DNA of 64,000 nucleotides from Xenophilus aerolatus (GTDB lineage Bacteria; Pseudomonadota; Gammaproteobacteria; Burkholderiales; Burkholderiaceae_C): NCBI GenBank assembly GCA_029968055.1, contig JASCNX010000001.1, forward strand, positions 1,116,001-1,180,000. The letters are read 5' to 3'. Made by a program: the position numbers and the translations under genes. The notes beneath the pieces are model-generated. The model saw only the letters and a list, made by a program, of their open reading frames with translations. It was not told the DNA's origin and made no database searches. Below, piece by piece: positions 38,210-48,301 of this stretch. Numbering within the stretch: the first letter of the stretch is position 1; each line of letters opens with the position of its first letter.

Positions 38210-39664
38210 TCAGCGTGCGTCGCGGTCGCGCGAACGGCCGCTGTCGCGGGCGCGCGAATCGCTCGGGGCGACGGGAATGGACGAGGACTGTGGCGGGGCC
38301 GTGCCGGCCACGCTGGGCGGCGCACCGTCGGCCGGCGCGGCCGCTGCGGCGCCGGAAGACTGCATCAACTTGTCGAGCGGCAGGTACAGAAGGTTGGAGC
38401 CCTGCTTCGTCTCCACCAGCACCTTGGTGGTGTTGTTGTAGATCTGTTGCATGGCGTCGGTGTACATGCGGTCGCGCGTCACCTGCGGCGCCTTCTGGTA
38501 TTCGGTCAGCACCTGCGCGAAGCGCTGTGCATCACCCTGGGCCTGGGCCACCACGCGGGCCTTGTAGGCTTCGGACTCTTCCTTCAGCCGCGAGGCGGTA
38601 CCCACGGCGCGCGGGATCACGTCGTTGGCATAGGCCTGGGCTTCGTTCTTCGCCCGCTCGCGCTCCTGGCCGGCCTTGAGCACGTCGTCGAAGGCGGCCT
38701 GCACCTGCTCCGGCGGGCGCACGCCGCCCTGCTGCAGGTTGATGCCGACGACTTCGACGCCGACCTTGTAGCGGTCGAGGATGCTCTGCATGAGCTGGCG
38801 CACGCGGGGGGCGATCTGGTCGCGCTCCTCGGCCAGCGCGGCGTCCATCCGCATCTTGCCGACGACCTCGCGCACGGCGGTCTCGGCCACCTGGACCACG
38901 GTCTCGCTCGGGCTCTTGCTCTCGAAGAGCCAGGCACGCGCGTCGTTCAGGCGGTACTGCACGGCAAACTTGATCTCGACGATGTTCTCGTCCTCGGTCA
39001 GCATGGCCGACTCGCGCAGGCCGGTGGAGCGCACGATGCTGTCGCGGCCCACGTCGGTGGAGCGGATCTGCGTCACCACCACCAGCTCGTGGCGCTGGAT
39101 CGGGTACGGCAGCCGCCAATTGAAGCCGGCGCCCACGGTTTCCTTGTAGCGGCCGAACTGGGTGATCACGGCCTGCTGGCCTTCGTTGACGATGAAGAAG
39201 CCCGTGCCCAGCCAGATCAGCACCGCCACCGCGGCGATCAGGCCGATGCCGAAGCCGGCGTTCTTCATGTCGGGCTTGTAGTTGTTGCCACCGCCGCCGT
39301 TGCCGTTGGGTCGCGGGCCGCCGCCCCGTCCGCCGCCGAACATGCCGCCGAGCTTGCGGTTGAAGTCGCGCCACAGCTCGTCCAAGTCGGGGGGGCCCTG
39401 GTTGGGGCCCTGGCCGCGCGGACGGTTGCCGTTGTTGCCCGACGGCGGCGGGGGATCGTTCTCGGGCGGGCGGCTCGGTGCCGGGCGCTCCCCTTCGGAG
39501 GAGGCCGGCTCGTCGCTGCGGCCCCAGCGGCCGTCGTTCAGGCTGAACATGCCCGGAAACCGGCTGGCGAGAAAACGCCGCACCGCTCCCCGTCGTTCTG
39601 TCTTCCTCGGGGGCTGCGCCGGAAGCAATCCGGATCGGGGCGCGCTCTCTGGCATGGACGTCAT
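38210..39664 (-). CDS. hflK: HflK, SPFH-domain regulator of FtsH
   Basis: A protein of up to 484 residues, partner of HflC. A long polar N-terminus rich in Pro, Gly and Asn (residues 40-130) includes the conserved GPPDLDELWRDFNRKLGGMFGG. It is followed by one membrane helix (LIAAVAVLIWLGTGFFIV, about 140-158), the SPFH domain (GQQAVITQFGRYKETVG) and a coiled coil. The start is uncertain: 39664 has AAGAAG upstream, but the family-like start MFSLNDGRWGR at 39550 would remove 38 residues that look basic and poorly conserved. Confidence 0.92.
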   Translation of the reverse strand: MTSMPESAPRSGLLPAQPPRKTERRGAVRRFLASRFPGMFSLNDGRWGRSDEPASSEGERPAPSRPPENDPPPPSGNNGNRPRGQGPNQGPPDLDELWRDFNRKLGGMFGGGRGGGPRPNGNGGGGNNYKPDMKNAGFGIGLIAAVAVLIWLGTGFFIVNEGQQAVITQFGRYKETVGAGFNWRLPYPIQRHELVVVTQIRSTDVGRDSIVRSTGLRESAMLTEDENIVEIKFAVQYRLNDARAWLFESKSPSETVVQVAETAVREVVGKMRMDAALAEERDQIAPRVRQLMQSILDRYKVGVEVVGINLQQGGVRPPEQVQAAFDDVLKAGQERERAKNEAQAYANDVIPRAVGTASRLKEESEAYKARVVAQAQGDAQRFAQVLTEYQKAPQVTRDRMYTDAMQQIYNNTTKVLVETKQGSNLLYLPLDKLMQSSGAAAAAPADGAPPSVAGTAPPQSSSIPVAPSDSRARDSGRSRDRDAR

Positions 39665-39702
39665 TCGTTTCGCTTCTTATAGAAGGCAGCTATTGTGCCC
39701 AA

Positions 39703-40881
39703 TCAGTGCGTGGCGCCCTGCAATTCGGCCGGCTCGCCTGGGGACATGCCCTCGTCCTGCGCGCCGGCCTGCGCCGCGCGCTGAGCCAGCAGCTCGCGCA
39801 GCGCCGGCAGGCCCTCGCCGGAATGGGCGCTCAGGAAGAGCCTCGGCACACGCTGGCCGTCGATCTCCATCTCGTCGGCCAGCGCGTGCGGCCGGCGGTC
39901 CGCATCGAGGGCATCGAGCTTGTTGAAGACCAGCAGCTGCGGCACGTCGCCGGCACCGATGTCCTGCAGCACCTGCTGGACCTCGGCGATCTGCTCGGGG
40001 TGGTGCGGATTGGAGGCATCCACCACATGCAGCAGCAGGTCGGCATCGACGGCCTCCTGCAGCGTGGCCTTGAAGGCGTCCACCAGGCCGTGCGGCAGCT
40101 CGCGGATGAATCCCACCGTGTCGGAGATCGACACGCGCCGTCCCACGTCGCCCAGGTACAGGTGGCGCGTCGTGGTGTCCAAGGTGGCGAAGAGCTGGTC
40201 GGCCGCATAGGCACGGGCCTTGACCAGGGCATTGAACAGCGAGGACTTGCCGGCGTTGGTGTAGCCCACCAGCGAGATGTTGAAGGTGTCTCGGCGCTCG
40301 CGCTGGCGCCGCTGGGTGCCGCGCTGCTTCTGCACCTTGGACAGGCGCTCGCGCGTGCGCTTGATCGACGCGTCGATCATGCGTCGGTCGAGTTCGATCT
40401 GCTTTTCGCCCGGGCCGCCGCGCACGCCGGCGCCGCCGGTCTGGCGCTCCAGGTGGGACCATCGACGCACGAGCCGCGTGCTGAGGTACTGCAGGCGAGC
40501 GAGCTCGACCTGCAGCTTGCCCTCGTGGCTGCGCGCACGCTGGGCGAAGATCTCAAGGATCAGGAAGGTGCGGTCGTAGACGGCCACGCCGAGCGCACGC
40601 TCGAGGTTGCGCTGCTGGGCCGGCGAGATGGCCTGGTCGAAGATGACTTCGCTGGCGCGCTGCAGTTCGGCCAGTTCGCGGATCTCGTCGGCCTTGCCGC
40701 TGCCGACGAAAAGTGCCGCATCGGGCGCCTTGCGTTTGCAGATGAGGCGCGCGACCGGTTCGAGGCCGGCGGTCTGCGCGAGCAGGCCGAGCTCCTCGAG
40801 TTCGCTGTCGAAATGGGGGTGGCCGAAATCGACGCCGACGAGAATGACGGCGCCGTCCTGGCGGGGAATGGGTTCAGACAA
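39703..40881 (-). CDS. hflX: GTPase HflX
   Basis: A 392-residue ribosome-associated GTPase that splits stalled 70S ribosomes in E. coli. The N-terminal HflX domain (GLLAQTAGLEPVARLICKRK, GSGKADEIREL) is followed by a linker with GGAGVRGGPGEKQIELDRR and the G domain: G1 VGYTNAGKSSLFNAL near residue 205, DTTTRHLYLGD and DTVGFIRELPHGL. It begins with TTG (no suitable ATG is near), 56 bp after hfq. Confidence 0.94.
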   Translation of the reverse strand: MSEPIPRQDGAVILVGVDFGHPHFDSELEELGLLAQTAGLEPVARLICKRKAPDAALFVGSGKADEIRELAELQRASEVIFDQAISPAQQRNLERALGVAVYDRTFLILEIFAQRARSHEGKLQVELARLQYLSTRLVRRWSHLERQTGGAGVRGGPGEKQIELDRRMIDASIKRTRERLSKVQKQRGTQRRQRERRDTFNISLVGYTNAGKSSLFNALVKARAYAADQLFATLDTTTRHLYLGDVGRRVSISDTVGFIRELPHGLVDAFKATLQEAVDADLLLHVVDASNPHHPEQIAEVQQVLQDIGAGDVPQLLVFNKLDALDADRRPHALADEMEIDGQRVPRLFLSAHSGEGLPALRELLAQRAAQAGAQDEGMSPGEPAELQGATH

Positions 40882-40937
40882 TCGGAACGGACTTCAGAAA
40901 AAGGCGGGGCGGCCGAAGCCGCCCTGCCCTGCGCCGT

Positions 40938-41183
40938 TCAGCCGCCTGCGTCGTCGTTCTCGGTGACCGAGAAGTTGACCGCGCGGCCCGGCACGATGGT
41001 GGAAATGGCGTGCTTGTAGACCATTTGCGTCACTGTGTTGCGAAGCAGGACGACGTACTGGTCGAACGATTCGATCTGGCCCTGCAGCTTGATGCCGTTG
41101 ACCAGATAGATCGAGACCGGCACGTGCTCGCGACGCAGCGTGTTCAGAAACGGGTCTTGTAGGAGTTGCCCTTTGTTGCTCAC
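40938..41183 (-). CDS. hfq: RNA chaperone Hfq
   Basis: An 81-residue Sm-like protein that pairs small RNAs with mRNAs. Sm1 is in [20 protein letters not shown] and Sm2 in [25 protein letters not shown] contains the residues of the proximal RNA face. I chose the GTG at 41183 because GGAGA lies five bases upstream and the family starts with SNKGQ; an upstream ATG at 41201 is also in frame. It heads the hfq-hflX-hflKC-purA run. Confidence 0.96.
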   Translation of the reverse strand: MSNKGQLLQDPFLNTLRREHVPVSIYLVNGIKLQGQIESFDQYVVLLRNTVTQMVYKHAISTIVPGRAVNFSVTENDDAGG

Positions 41184-41223
41184 GATATTCTCCGTGTTCA
41201 AAAAGAAGTTGTTGGACCGGTCA

Positions 41224-41253
41224 CCTTAACACAGCGTTTCCGCGCTGCAGCAA
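41224..41253 (-). promoter_or_regulatory. Candidate sigma70-like promoter of hfq
   Basis: On the minus strand TTGCTG (41253-41248) and TTAAGG (41229-41224) are separated by 18 bases, 40 bases before the hfq start. The match to consensus is partial and this is the best candidate in the 156-bp der-hfq gap. Confidence 0.3.
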
Positions 41254-41339
41254 GGTTTCCGAATGGCCTTCAAAAATTAACGGTTGCGACCGACAGGGCA
41301 TCAGGTCGAGGCCTTCAGATGGGCGGTGATGGCCTGCTT

Positions 41340-42692
41340 TCAAGCCCCCGGCTTGTCGGCGTAGGGGTTGTGCGAGGTCTTGAATTCGATGCGCAACGGC
41401 GTGCCGACCAGATCGAATTCCTTGCGAAAGCGTGCCTCCAGGAAGCGCCGGTAGCTTTCGCTCACGTGCTCCAGCGAATTGCCGTGCACCACGATCACGG
41501 GCGGGTTCATGCCGCCCTGGTGGGCATAGCGCAGCTTGGGGCGGAACATGCCGCTCTTCTTGGGCGCCTGGAACTGCACCGACTCCAGCAGCAGGCGCGT
41601 AAGCACCGGCGTGGACATCTTGCGCATGGCCGAACGGTGCGCCTGCACGATCGACTGCCAGACCGGCCCGAGCCCGAGCCGCTTCCTGGCCGAGATGAAA
41701 TGCACGGCAGCGAACTTCAGGAAGGGCAGCCGGTTCTCGAGCTGGCGCTGGATCTGCTCGCGCTGGTAGCTGTCGACAGCGTCCCACTTGTTGATCGCGA
41801 CCACCACCGCGCGCCCGGCCTCGAGGACGAAGCCGGCGATGTGCGCGTCCTGGTCGGTCACGCCCTCGGTGGCATCGATCAGCAGCAGCACCACGTTGGC
41901 CGATTCGATCGCCTGCAGTGTCTTGACGACCGAGAACTTCTCGATGGCCTCGAACACGCGCCCCTTGCGGCGCAGGCCCGCCGTGTCGATGAGTTCGAAG
42001 CGTTGCCCGTTGCGTTCCAGGGGCACGCTGATGGCATCGCGCGTGGTGCCGGGCAGGTCGAAGGCCACCAGCCGTTCCTCGCCCAGCCAGGTGTTGATCA
42101 GCGTGGACTTGCCCACGTTCGGTCGGCCGGCGACGGCCAGCCGGATCGGGCGGCTGGCCGGGTCGTCGGCCTCGCCCTCCTCCGGCTCGTCGGGCGGCGG
42201 CGGAAGGGTCTCGAGCGCCAACTCGACGAGCGCGCGCACGCCCTGCCCGTGCGCGGAGGAAATCGGGTGCACATCGCCGAAACCGAGTTCGTAGAACTCG
42301 GCCAGCCGGCTGCTGTCCTTCATGCCCTCGGCCTTGTTGACCGCCAGCAGGCAGGGCTTGCCCAGGCGCCGGAGTTCGTTGGCGATGTCGTGGTCCTGTG
42401 CCGACAGGCCCTCCCGGCCATCGAGCACGAACACGACGACGTCGGCCTCGGCCACCGCCTGGCGCGTCTGCTTGGCCATCTCGCGGTAGATGCCGCTGCC
42501 GGCATCGGGCTCGAAGCCGCCGGTGTCGATGACGATGAACTCGCGCGGCCCGATGTGCCCGGTGCCGTAGTGGCGGTCGCGCGTCAGGCCGGCGAAGTCG
42601 GCCACGATCGCGTCACGCGTCTGCGTGAGGCGGTTGAACAGGGTCGACTTGCCCACGTTCGGGCGGCCGACCAGGGCGATGACGGGTTTCAT
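41340..42692 (-). CDS. der: Ribosome assembly GTPase Der (EngA)
   Basis: A 450-residue GTPase needed for 50S subunit assembly. Two G domains are present: [11 protein letters not shown] at residues 8-18 with DTGGFEPD, and a second [11 protein letters not shown] near residue 190 with [15 protein letters not shown] is in the second domain. A C-terminal KH-like domain ends with [13 protein letters not shown] terminator separates it from bamB, so it is probably transcribed from its own promoter. Confidence 0.96.
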   Translation of the reverse strand: MKPVIALVGRPNVGKSTLFNRLTQTRDAIVADFAGLTRDRHYGTGHIGPREFIVIDTGGFEPDAGSGIYREMAKQTRQAVAEADVVVFVLDGREGLSAQDHDIANELRRLGKPCLLAVNKAEGMKDSSRLAEFYELGFGDVHPISSAHGQGVRALVELALETLPPPPDEPEEGEADDPASRPIRLAVAGRPNVGKSTLINTWLGEERLVAFDLPGTTRDAISVPLERNGQRFELIDTAGLRRKGRVFEAIEKFSVVKTLQAIESANVVLLLIDATEGVTDQDAHIAGFVLEAGRAVVVAINKWDAVDSYQREQIQRQLENRLPFLKFAAVHFISARKRLGLGPVWQSIVQAHRSAMRKMSTPVLTRLLLESVQFQAPKKSGMFRPKLRYAHQGGMNPPVIVVHGNSLEHVSESYRRFLEARFRKEFDLVGTPLRIEFKTSHNPYADKPGA

Positions 42693-42734
42693 GGGCTAAC
42701 TGTATCCCGCGGCCGCGCACGGCGTGGCCGGAAG

Positions 42735-42762
42735 AAAAAAGACGCCGCAGGGTTGCGGCGTC
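42735..42762 (-). terminator. Rho-independent terminator after bamB
   Basis: A 9-bp stem GACGCCGCA/TGCGGCGTC (42741-42749 with 42754-42762) is followed on the minus strand by a six-base U-tract (A at 42735-42740). It ends the hisS-yfgM-bamB transcript and isolates der. Confidence 0.85.
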
Positions 42763-42827
42763 GTTGGGGGGGCGGCTTGGCAGCCGGCGCGGCAGTGACG
42801 ATGCGGCCTTGCCGCCGCGGGCCAACC

Positions 42828-43982
42828 CTACTCGGGCCGGTAACCGAAGACGCCGCCGTTGCGGGTCACGATCACCACGGTGTTGGCCGCCAGCACCGGC
42901 GCGGCCGCGATGGCCGATCCGTCGGGCGCCAGGCGATTGAGCGGCGAGCCGTCCTCGCGCGACAGGAAGTGCACCGTGCCGGTGTCTTCGCCGATCACCA
43001 GCGTGCGGCCCACGGCCAGCGGTGCCGTGAGCGTGCGCAGGCGCAGGCGGTCGGAAGTCCACATGACGTTGCCATCGGTGCGGCGCCAGGCGACCACGCT
43101 GCCGTTCGAATCGGTGCCGTACACCGCGCGCTCGTCCCCGCCCACGCCTTCGGCGCCGACCGAGGGCTTGTTCCACAGCAGCGTGCCGCGGGTGGTGTCG
43201 ACGCAGCCGACGGCCGCGTAGTAGGCACGCGCGCAGACGGTCTCGCCGACGCGGCTCACGGTGCCGGTCAGGTCGACCAGGCGCTCGACGTCGTTGGTGC
43301 CGCGCGGCGACGAGATGGGGACTTCCCAGCGCGACACGCCGTTGTTCGGGTTCATGCCCACCATGCGGGCGCCGACGCCCGCGACCAGCGTGTCGCCGAT
43401 CGGGAACATCACGCCGGGCTTGCGCAGCACCAGCGCATCGCCGGCCGCGCGGGTCTGGGTCCAGAGGCGGCGGCCGCTCTGGCCGTCGAAGGCGGTGGTG
43501 GCGCGATCGGCAGTCTGCGCGAACACGCGGCGGCCGGCCACCAGGGGCGGGGTGTAGGTTTCGGCGGGCAGGCGCTCTTTCCAGATCACCTTGCCGCCCT
43601 GCAGCGCCACCAGTTCGTTGTTGGTGGTCACCACCGCGGCCATCGAGCCGTCGCTGCCGACGCCGGCGATCAGGGGTGCTCCCGCGTTGCCGCGCCACTG
43701 CTCGGCGCCGGTGCGCGCGTCGATCGCCACCACGGTGCCGTCGGCGGCAGCCACCGTCACGGTGTCGCCGCTGACCGCGGTCTGCAGCGGGAAGGCGACC
43801 GACGGCAGCTTGGCCGTCCAGGCCTGGCGCACACCCATCAAGGCGTTGTTGGGCGGCAGCTCGGCCGGCTTCGCCTTGGGCGTGCCCGAGCAGGCCGCGA
43901 TACCGGCGGCAGCAGCAATCAAAACCATGGCGGCTCCCGCACGGAGGACGGGCGCCGGAGCACTAAAACGCTTGAGATTCAT
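42828..43982 (-). CDS. bamB: Outer membrane assembly lipoprotein BamB
   Basis: A 384-residue lipoprotein of the BAM complex that inserts beta-barrels into the outer membrane. The signal peptide ends in IAACSG, making Cys31 the lipidated residue. The rest is an eight-bladed PQQ-like propeller, with blade repeats such as VVAIDARTGAEQWR, TTAFDGQSGRRLWTQTR and GTLLWNKPS. It follows yfgM by 11 bp and precedes der, a standard gammaproteobacterial and betaproteobacterial order. Confidence 0.95.
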   Translation of the reverse strand: MNLKRFSAPAPVLRAGAAMVLIAAAAGIAACSGTPKAKPAELPPNNALMGVRQAWTAKLPSVAFPLQTAVSGDTVTVAAADGTVVAIDARTGAEQWRGNAGAPLIAGVGSDGSMAAVVTTNNELVALQGGKVIWKERLPAETYTPPLVAGRRVFAQTADRATTAFDGQSGRRLWTQTRAAGDALVLRKPGVMFPIGDTLVAGVGARMVGMNPNNGVSRWEVPISSPRGTNDVERLVDLTGTVSRVGETVCARAYYAAVGCVDTTRGTLLWNKPSVGAEGVGGDERAVYGTDSNGSVVAWRRTDGNVMWTSDRLRLRTLTAPLAVGRTLVIGEDTGTVHFLSREDGSPLNRLAPDGSAIAAAPVLAANTVVIVTRNGGVFGYRPE

Positions 43983-43993
43983 GGTGCGTGCGA

Positions 43994-44677
43994 TCAGGGA
44001 TTGGTCTTGGCCGGAGCGGCGCTTGCTTCGAGTGTCTTCGGGTCCAGACCCACGGCGTTGAGCTTGATCTCCACCAGCCGGCGGTATTCGGAACCGGTTC
44101 CGAGGGCCTTCCAGGCCTTCTCGTACTCGGCCCGCGCCTCATCGCGCTTGCCCTGCGCGGCATAGATGTCGCCGCGGCGATCGGCGACCAGACCCTCGAA
44201 GGGCGCGGGCACGCCAGCCGACAGCTGCTTGAGCGCCTCGTCCCAGGCCTTGGCGTCCATGAGTTCGGCGGCCAGCCGCAGGCGCGCGATGGCCTGGTAG
44301 CCGGGATCGACCGCATCGTCGGCCACCCAGGCCAGTGCGGCGCGCGAGGCGTCGCCCTTGCCCTTGTCGGCCAGCGCCTTGGCGGCCAGCAGGCCGCCCT
44401 GCTGGGCATAGGCCGTGCGTGCGAACCGGCTTCGGAGGTCGCTGAAGGCACGTTCGACGCGGTCTGCATCACCGGCCTGTACCGCCTGGTCCAGCGTGTC
44501 GTACAGCGCCGCCGCCTGCGCCGCCTGGTTGCGCTGGTAGTACTGCCAGCCGTTCCACGCCACCACGGCGCCGGCGACGAGCAGCACGGCCCAGGTGATC
44601 AGCGTGCCGTAGACATTCCAGAAATGCTTGAGCCGGTCGAGCTGTTCTTGTTCTTCGAGGTCGAGATGGGTCGCCAT
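43994..44677 (-). CDS. yfgM: YfgM-like tetratricopeptide membrane protein
   Basis: A 227-residue protein with one N-terminal membrane helix (ITWAVLLVAGAVVAWNGWQYY, about 28-48) after an acidic LDLEEQEQLDRLKHFW start, then TPR-like helices in the periplasm (AALYDTLDQAVQAGDADRV). YfgM in E. coli associates with the Sec translocon and periplasmic chaperones. It sits between hisS and bamB as expected. Eight T lie between it and hisS; no Shine-Dalgarno is visible, so translation may be coupled. Confidence 0.9.
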   Translation of the reverse strand: MATHLDLEEQEQLDRLKHFWNVYGTLITWAVLLVAGAVVAWNGWQYYQRNQAAQAAALYDTLDQAVQAGDADRVERAFSDLRSRFARTAYAQQGGLLAAKALADKGKGDASRAALAWVADDAVDPGYQAIARLRLAAELMDAKAWDEALKQLSAGVPAPFEGLVADRRGDIYAAQGKRDEARAEYEKAWKALGTGSEYRRLVEIKLNAVGLDPKTLEASAAPAKTNP

Positions 44678-44701
44678 GCGTTGTCGTTATAAAAAAAAGG
44701 C

Positions 44702-46033
44702 TCAGGACGCGGCGCCCTGGGCAGCCGCGGATTGTAGGGTGGCGGCCCAGCCGGCCACATCGGCCAGCGGCCGGGCGACCTGGGCGCCGCTGCCGTCGCG
44801 CAGCGACTTCACGGTGACCTCGCCGCGTGCCATCTCGTCGTCGCCGAAGATGAGCGCGAAGCGCGCACCGCTGGCGTCGGCCTTCTTGAACTGGGCCTTC
44901 ATGCCGCCGCCACCGGCGTGCTGCACCACGGCCACCCCGGCGGCGCGCAGCTGCTCCAGGGCCACCATGGCGCGCGGCAGCGCGGGCGCCGACGGCACGA
45001 TGGCGTAGGCAGCCGGCGCGGCCGGCGGCACTGCCAGGCGCAGCTCCTGCACCAGCAGCAGCAGCCGCTCGATGCCCAGGCCGAAGCCCACGGCCGGTGC
45101 CGGCTTGCCGCCCATCTGGCCGATGAGGCCGTCGTAGCGACCGCCACCGCACACGGTCCCCTGCGAGCCGAGCTGGTCGGTGACCCACTCGAACACGGTG
45201 AGGTTGTAGTAGTCCATGCCGCGCACCAGGCGCGGATTGACGCGATAGGCCAGGCCCGCGGCGTCGAGCACGGCGCGCACCGCGTCGAAGTGCGCGCGCG
45301 ATTCCTCGCCGAGGAAGTCCATGAGCTGCGGCGCGGCCTCGACCATGGCCTGCATCGCCGGGTTCTTGGTGTCGAGGATGCGCAGCGGGTTGCTGTGCAG
45401 ACGGCGCTGGGCGTCGGCATCGAGCGCATCGGCATGCGCCTCGAAGTGGCGGATCAGCGCCTCGCGGTGCGCCTGCCGCTCGTCCGGCTGGCCGAGGCTG
45501 TTGATCTCCAGCCGCACATGCTGCCCTTCGACGAGGCCCAGCTCGCGCCACAGCGCGCGTACCAGCAAGATCAGCTCCGCGTCCACGTCCGGGCCGGCGA
45601 AGCCCAGGGCCTCGACGTCGAGCTGGTGGAACTGCCGGTAACGGCCTTTCTGCGGCTTCTCGTGGCGGAACATCGGTCCCATCGTCCACAGCCGCAACGG
45701 CCCGTTGTACAGGGCGTTGTGCTCGACCATCGCACGCACGATGCCGGCCGTGGCCTCGGGCCGCAGGGTGAGCCTGTCGCCGTTCATCGAGTCGGTGAAG
45801 GAGTACATCTCCTTCTCGACGATGTCGGTCACCTCGCCCAGGCCGCGCACGAAGAGCGCCGTCGGCTCGACCACCGGCGTGAGGATGTACTGGTAGCCGT
45901 AGCGCGCGAGCACGGTGCGCACCGTGGACTCGAACCAGTGCCACAGGGCGGAGTCGGGGAGCTTGTCCGTGCGCGGCACGCTCGCCGGCAGGATGTCGTT
46001 CATGCCTTTGACGGCATTGATCTTGTCAGCCAT
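44702..46033 (-). CDS. hisS: Histidyl-tRNA synthetase
   Basis: A 443-residue class II aminoacyl-tRNA synthetase that charges tRNA-His. Motif 1 is around [12 protein letters not shown] to YILTPVVEP, motif 2 in [19 protein letters not shown], the histidine-specific [16 protein letters not shown], and motif 3 in [12 protein letters not shown]. The C-terminal anticodon-binding domain follows. It is 11 bp after ispG. Confidence 0.96.
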   Translation of the reverse strand: MADKINAVKGMNDILPASVPRTDKLPDSALWHWFESTVRTVLARYGYQYILTPVVEPTALFVRGLGEVTDIVEKEMYSFTDSMNGDRLTLRPEATAGIVRAMVEHNALYNGPLRLWTMGPMFRHEKPQKGRYRQFHQLDVEALGFAGPDVDAELILLVRALWRELGLVEGQHVRLEINSLGQPDERQAHREALIRHFEAHADALDADAQRRLHSNPLRILDTKNPAMQAMVEAAPQLMDFLGEESRAHFDAVRAVLDAAGLAYRVNPRLVRGMDYYNLTVFEWVTDQLGSQGTVCGGGRYDGLIGQMGGKPAPAVGFGLGIERLLLLVQELRLAVPPAAPAAYAIVPSAPALPRAMVALEQLRAAGVAVVQHAGGGGMKAQFKKADASGARFALIFGDDEMARGEVTVKSLRDGSGAQVARPLADVAGWAATLQSAAAQGAAS

Positions 46034-46044
46034 GGAAGGGGGAC

Positions 46045-47337
46045 TCAGGCGGCATCGGCGGCCTGGGGCTGGCCGAAGCGCTTCTCGATGTAGTTTTCGA
46101 CGATCTGGTGGAATTCGGTGGCGATGTTCTCGCCGCGCAGCGTCAGTGCCTTCTCGCCGTCGATGAAGACGGGCGCGGCCGGCGCCTCGCCGGTGCCGGG
46201 CAGGCTGATGCCGATGTCGGCGTGCTTGCTCTCGCCCGGGCCGTTGACGATGCAGCCCATCACGGCCACCTTCATGGCCTCCACGCCGGGGTACTTGTGG
46301 CGCCACACCGGCATCTGCATGCGCAGGTAGTCGTCGATCTGCTTGGCCAGCTCCTGGAAGGTGGTGCTGGTCGTGCGGCCACAGCCGGGGCAGGCCGTGA
46401 CGCTGGGCACGAACACGCGCAGGCCGAGCGCCTGCAGGATCTCCGAGGCGATCACGACTTCCTGCGTGCGCGATTCGCCCGGCTGCGGCGTGAGCGACAC
46501 GCGGATGGTGTCGCCGATACCCTCCTGCAGCAGGATCGACAATGCCGTTGCCGACGCCACCGTGCCCTTGGTGCCCATGCCGGCCTCGGTCAGGCCCAGG
46601 TGCAGCGCATAGTCGCAGCGGCGCGCCAGCTCGCGGTAGACCGAGATCAGGTCCTGCACGCCGCTGACCTTGCAGCTCAGGATGATCTGGTTGCCGTCCA
46701 TGCCCATGGATTCGGCGAGCTTCGCGGAATCGATGGCGGAGCTGACCAGTGCCTCGTACATCACGCTCTTGGCCTCCCAGGGCTGGGCGCGGCGGCTGTT
46801 GATGTCCATGAGGCTGGCCAGCAGTTCCTGGTCCAGGCTGCCCCAGTTGACGCCGATGCGCACGACCTTGTTCCAGCGCATCGCGGCCTCGATCATCTGG
46901 CCGAACTGCTTGTCCTTTTTGTCGCCCTTGCCCACATTGCCGGGGTTGATGCGGTATTTGGACAGCGCCTCGGCACAGGCCGGAAACTCGGTCAGGAGCC
47001 GGTGGCCGTTGTAATGAAAGTCGCCCACCAGCGGCACGTCGACGCCCATGCGGTCGAGCTGCTCGCGGATGTAGGGCACCTGCGCCGCGGCCTCTGGTGT
47101 GTTGACGGTGATGCGCACCATCTCGGAGCCGGCCTGGGCCAGCTCCTTGACCTGGATGGCGGTGCCGATCGCGTCGACCGTGTCGGTGTTCGTCATCGAC
47201 TGCACACGCACCGGTGCGTCGCCGCCCACGGTGACCACGCGCGGTCCCCACACCACGCGCGCCTGGCGCGAGCGGCGCGCCGCAGGCGCTGCCGCCGCGA
47301 TGGGGCCGTGCGCCACACTGTCCATGCGATCGCTCAT
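46045..47337 (-). CDS. ispG: 4-hydroxy-3-methylbut-2-enyl diphosphate synthase (IspG)
   Basis: A 430-residue [4Fe-4S] enzyme of the MEP isoprenoid pathway. The N-terminal TIM barrel shows [26 protein letters not shown] and [13 protein letters not shown]. Cluster cysteines are in [12 protein letters not shown] and in [12 protein letters not shown]. The start at 47337 gives a short Ala-rich extension before RVVWGPRVV; the exact start is not critical. It lies between rodZ and hisS. Confidence 0.96.
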   Translation of the reverse strand: MSDRMDSVAHGPIAAAAPAARRSRQARVVWGPRVVTVGGDAPVRVQSMTNTDTVDAIGTAIQVKELAQAGSEMVRITVNTPEAAAQVPYIREQLDRMGVDVPLVGDFHYNGHRLLTEFPACAEALSKYRINPGNVGKGDKKDKQFGQMIEAAMRWNKVVRIGVNWGSLDQELLASLMDINSRRAQPWEAKSVMYEALVSSAIDSAKLAESMGMDGNQIILSCKVSGVQDLISVYRELARRCDYALHLGLTEAGMGTKGTVASATALSILLQEGIGDTIRVSLTPQPGESRTQEVVIASEILQALGLRVFVPSVTACPGCGRTTSTTFQELAKQIDDYLRMQMPVWRHKYPGVEAMKVAVMGCIVNGPGESKHADIGISLPGTGEAPAAPVFIDGEKALTLRGENIATEFHQIVENYIEKRFGQPQAADAA

Positions 47338-47371
47338 CTGCAGCTCCTTGGCAGCGCGCAGGCGCACCGCC

Positions 47372-48301
47372 TCAAGATTTGACCTCGAAGCGTGCCACGC
47401 CGCCCGACTTGGCGAGCGGCGCCAGGTCGAAGGTCTTGCCGCGCACGAGCACATCGACGTTGCTCGCGCGACCGACCACCACCGACAGCGGCAGGCTGCC
47501 CGAGAGCTTGACGGTCTCGCCCGAGGCCACCAGCCGGCGCAGCAGCACCTTGCCGCCCGCCTCGGTGACGGTGATCCAGGATTCGCCGCGTGCCGCGGTC
47601 AGCACCAGCGCGTCGCCGGGCACCGTCGCGGCAGGCTCCGGTGCCGCCGCAGGGGCGGGAGGCGCCGCCTCTGCCGCAGGCGCGACGCCGGTCGACGGCA
47701 CGCCGCCAGCCACGACGGGCTCGACCACCGTGCCCGGTGGCGAGGCAGGAGCCGGGGCACCGTCGGCGGCCGTGGCGGCCGAGGACGTGTCCTGGTGATC
47801 CGTGAGCTTCGCCAACCAGGCGCCCGCGCCGTCGAAGACCGACTGCGGCAGCCAGAACACCGCAGCGGCGCCGATCAGCAGCACGGCCACCAGCGCCAGC
47901 AGCGGCCTGGGGAGCAGGCGCCCCTGCGGCTGACGGCCGGCGCCGCGGTGCGGGTGCTGACGGATGTTGCCGCTCATGCTGCGGTCGGCTTCGGCCAGGG
48001 CAGCCCGCGGCGCACCCGGCAGCTTGGCGAGCACCGGTGCCGGGTCGATGCGCAACGCCCGCGCCACGCTGGCGGCCAGGGCACGCGCGAACACCGGGTC
48101 GGGCAGCGCGTCGATGTCGTCGGCCTCCAGGGCCTCGAGCTTCTGCGTCGGTACCTTGAGGGCCGCGGCCACCACTTCGACATGCAGGCCATGCGCCTCG
48201 CGGGCCTGACGCAGCATGTCGCCCGCACTCATGTGCGTCGTGTCGCCCGGCGTCAGCGGCGCTGCCGCCGACGCACCGAATTCACTGGCCCGCTCAATCA
48301 T
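47372..48301 (-). CDS. rodZ: RodZ-like cytoskeletal protein
   Basis: A 309-residue protein of the RodZ architecture: a cytoplasmic HTH_25 domain ([20 protein letters not shown] and on to about residue 95), one membrane helix ([20 protein letters not shown], about 132-151), an Ala/Pro-rich linker, and a DUF4115-like periplasmic beta domain. RodZ links MreB to the cell wall machinery. It overlaps pilF by 8 bp, which suggests translational coupling. Confidence 0.88.
   Translation of the reverse strand: MIERASEFGASAAAPLTPGDTTHMSAGDMLRQAREAHGLHVEVVAAALKVPTQKLEALEADDIDALPDPVFARALAASVARALRIDPAPVLAKLPGAPRAALAEADRSMSGNIRQHPHRGAGRQPQGRLLPRPLLALVAVLLIGAAAVFWLPQSVFDGAGAWLAKLTDHQDTSSAATAADGAPAPASPPGTVVEPVVAGGVPSTGVAPAAEAAPPAPAAAPEPAATVPGDALVLTAARGESWITVTEAGGKVLLRRLVASGETVKLSGSLPLSVVVGRASNVDVLVRGKTFDLAPLAKSGGVARFEVKS

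Noticed and set aside
41166-44165. A very long open frame on the plus strand, antisense to der and bamB (and similar long antisense frames elsewhere).
   Set aside because: High GC makes long spurious frames. The translation has no family motifs, is His/Arg/Gly-rich, and the minus strand encodes clear der and bamB.
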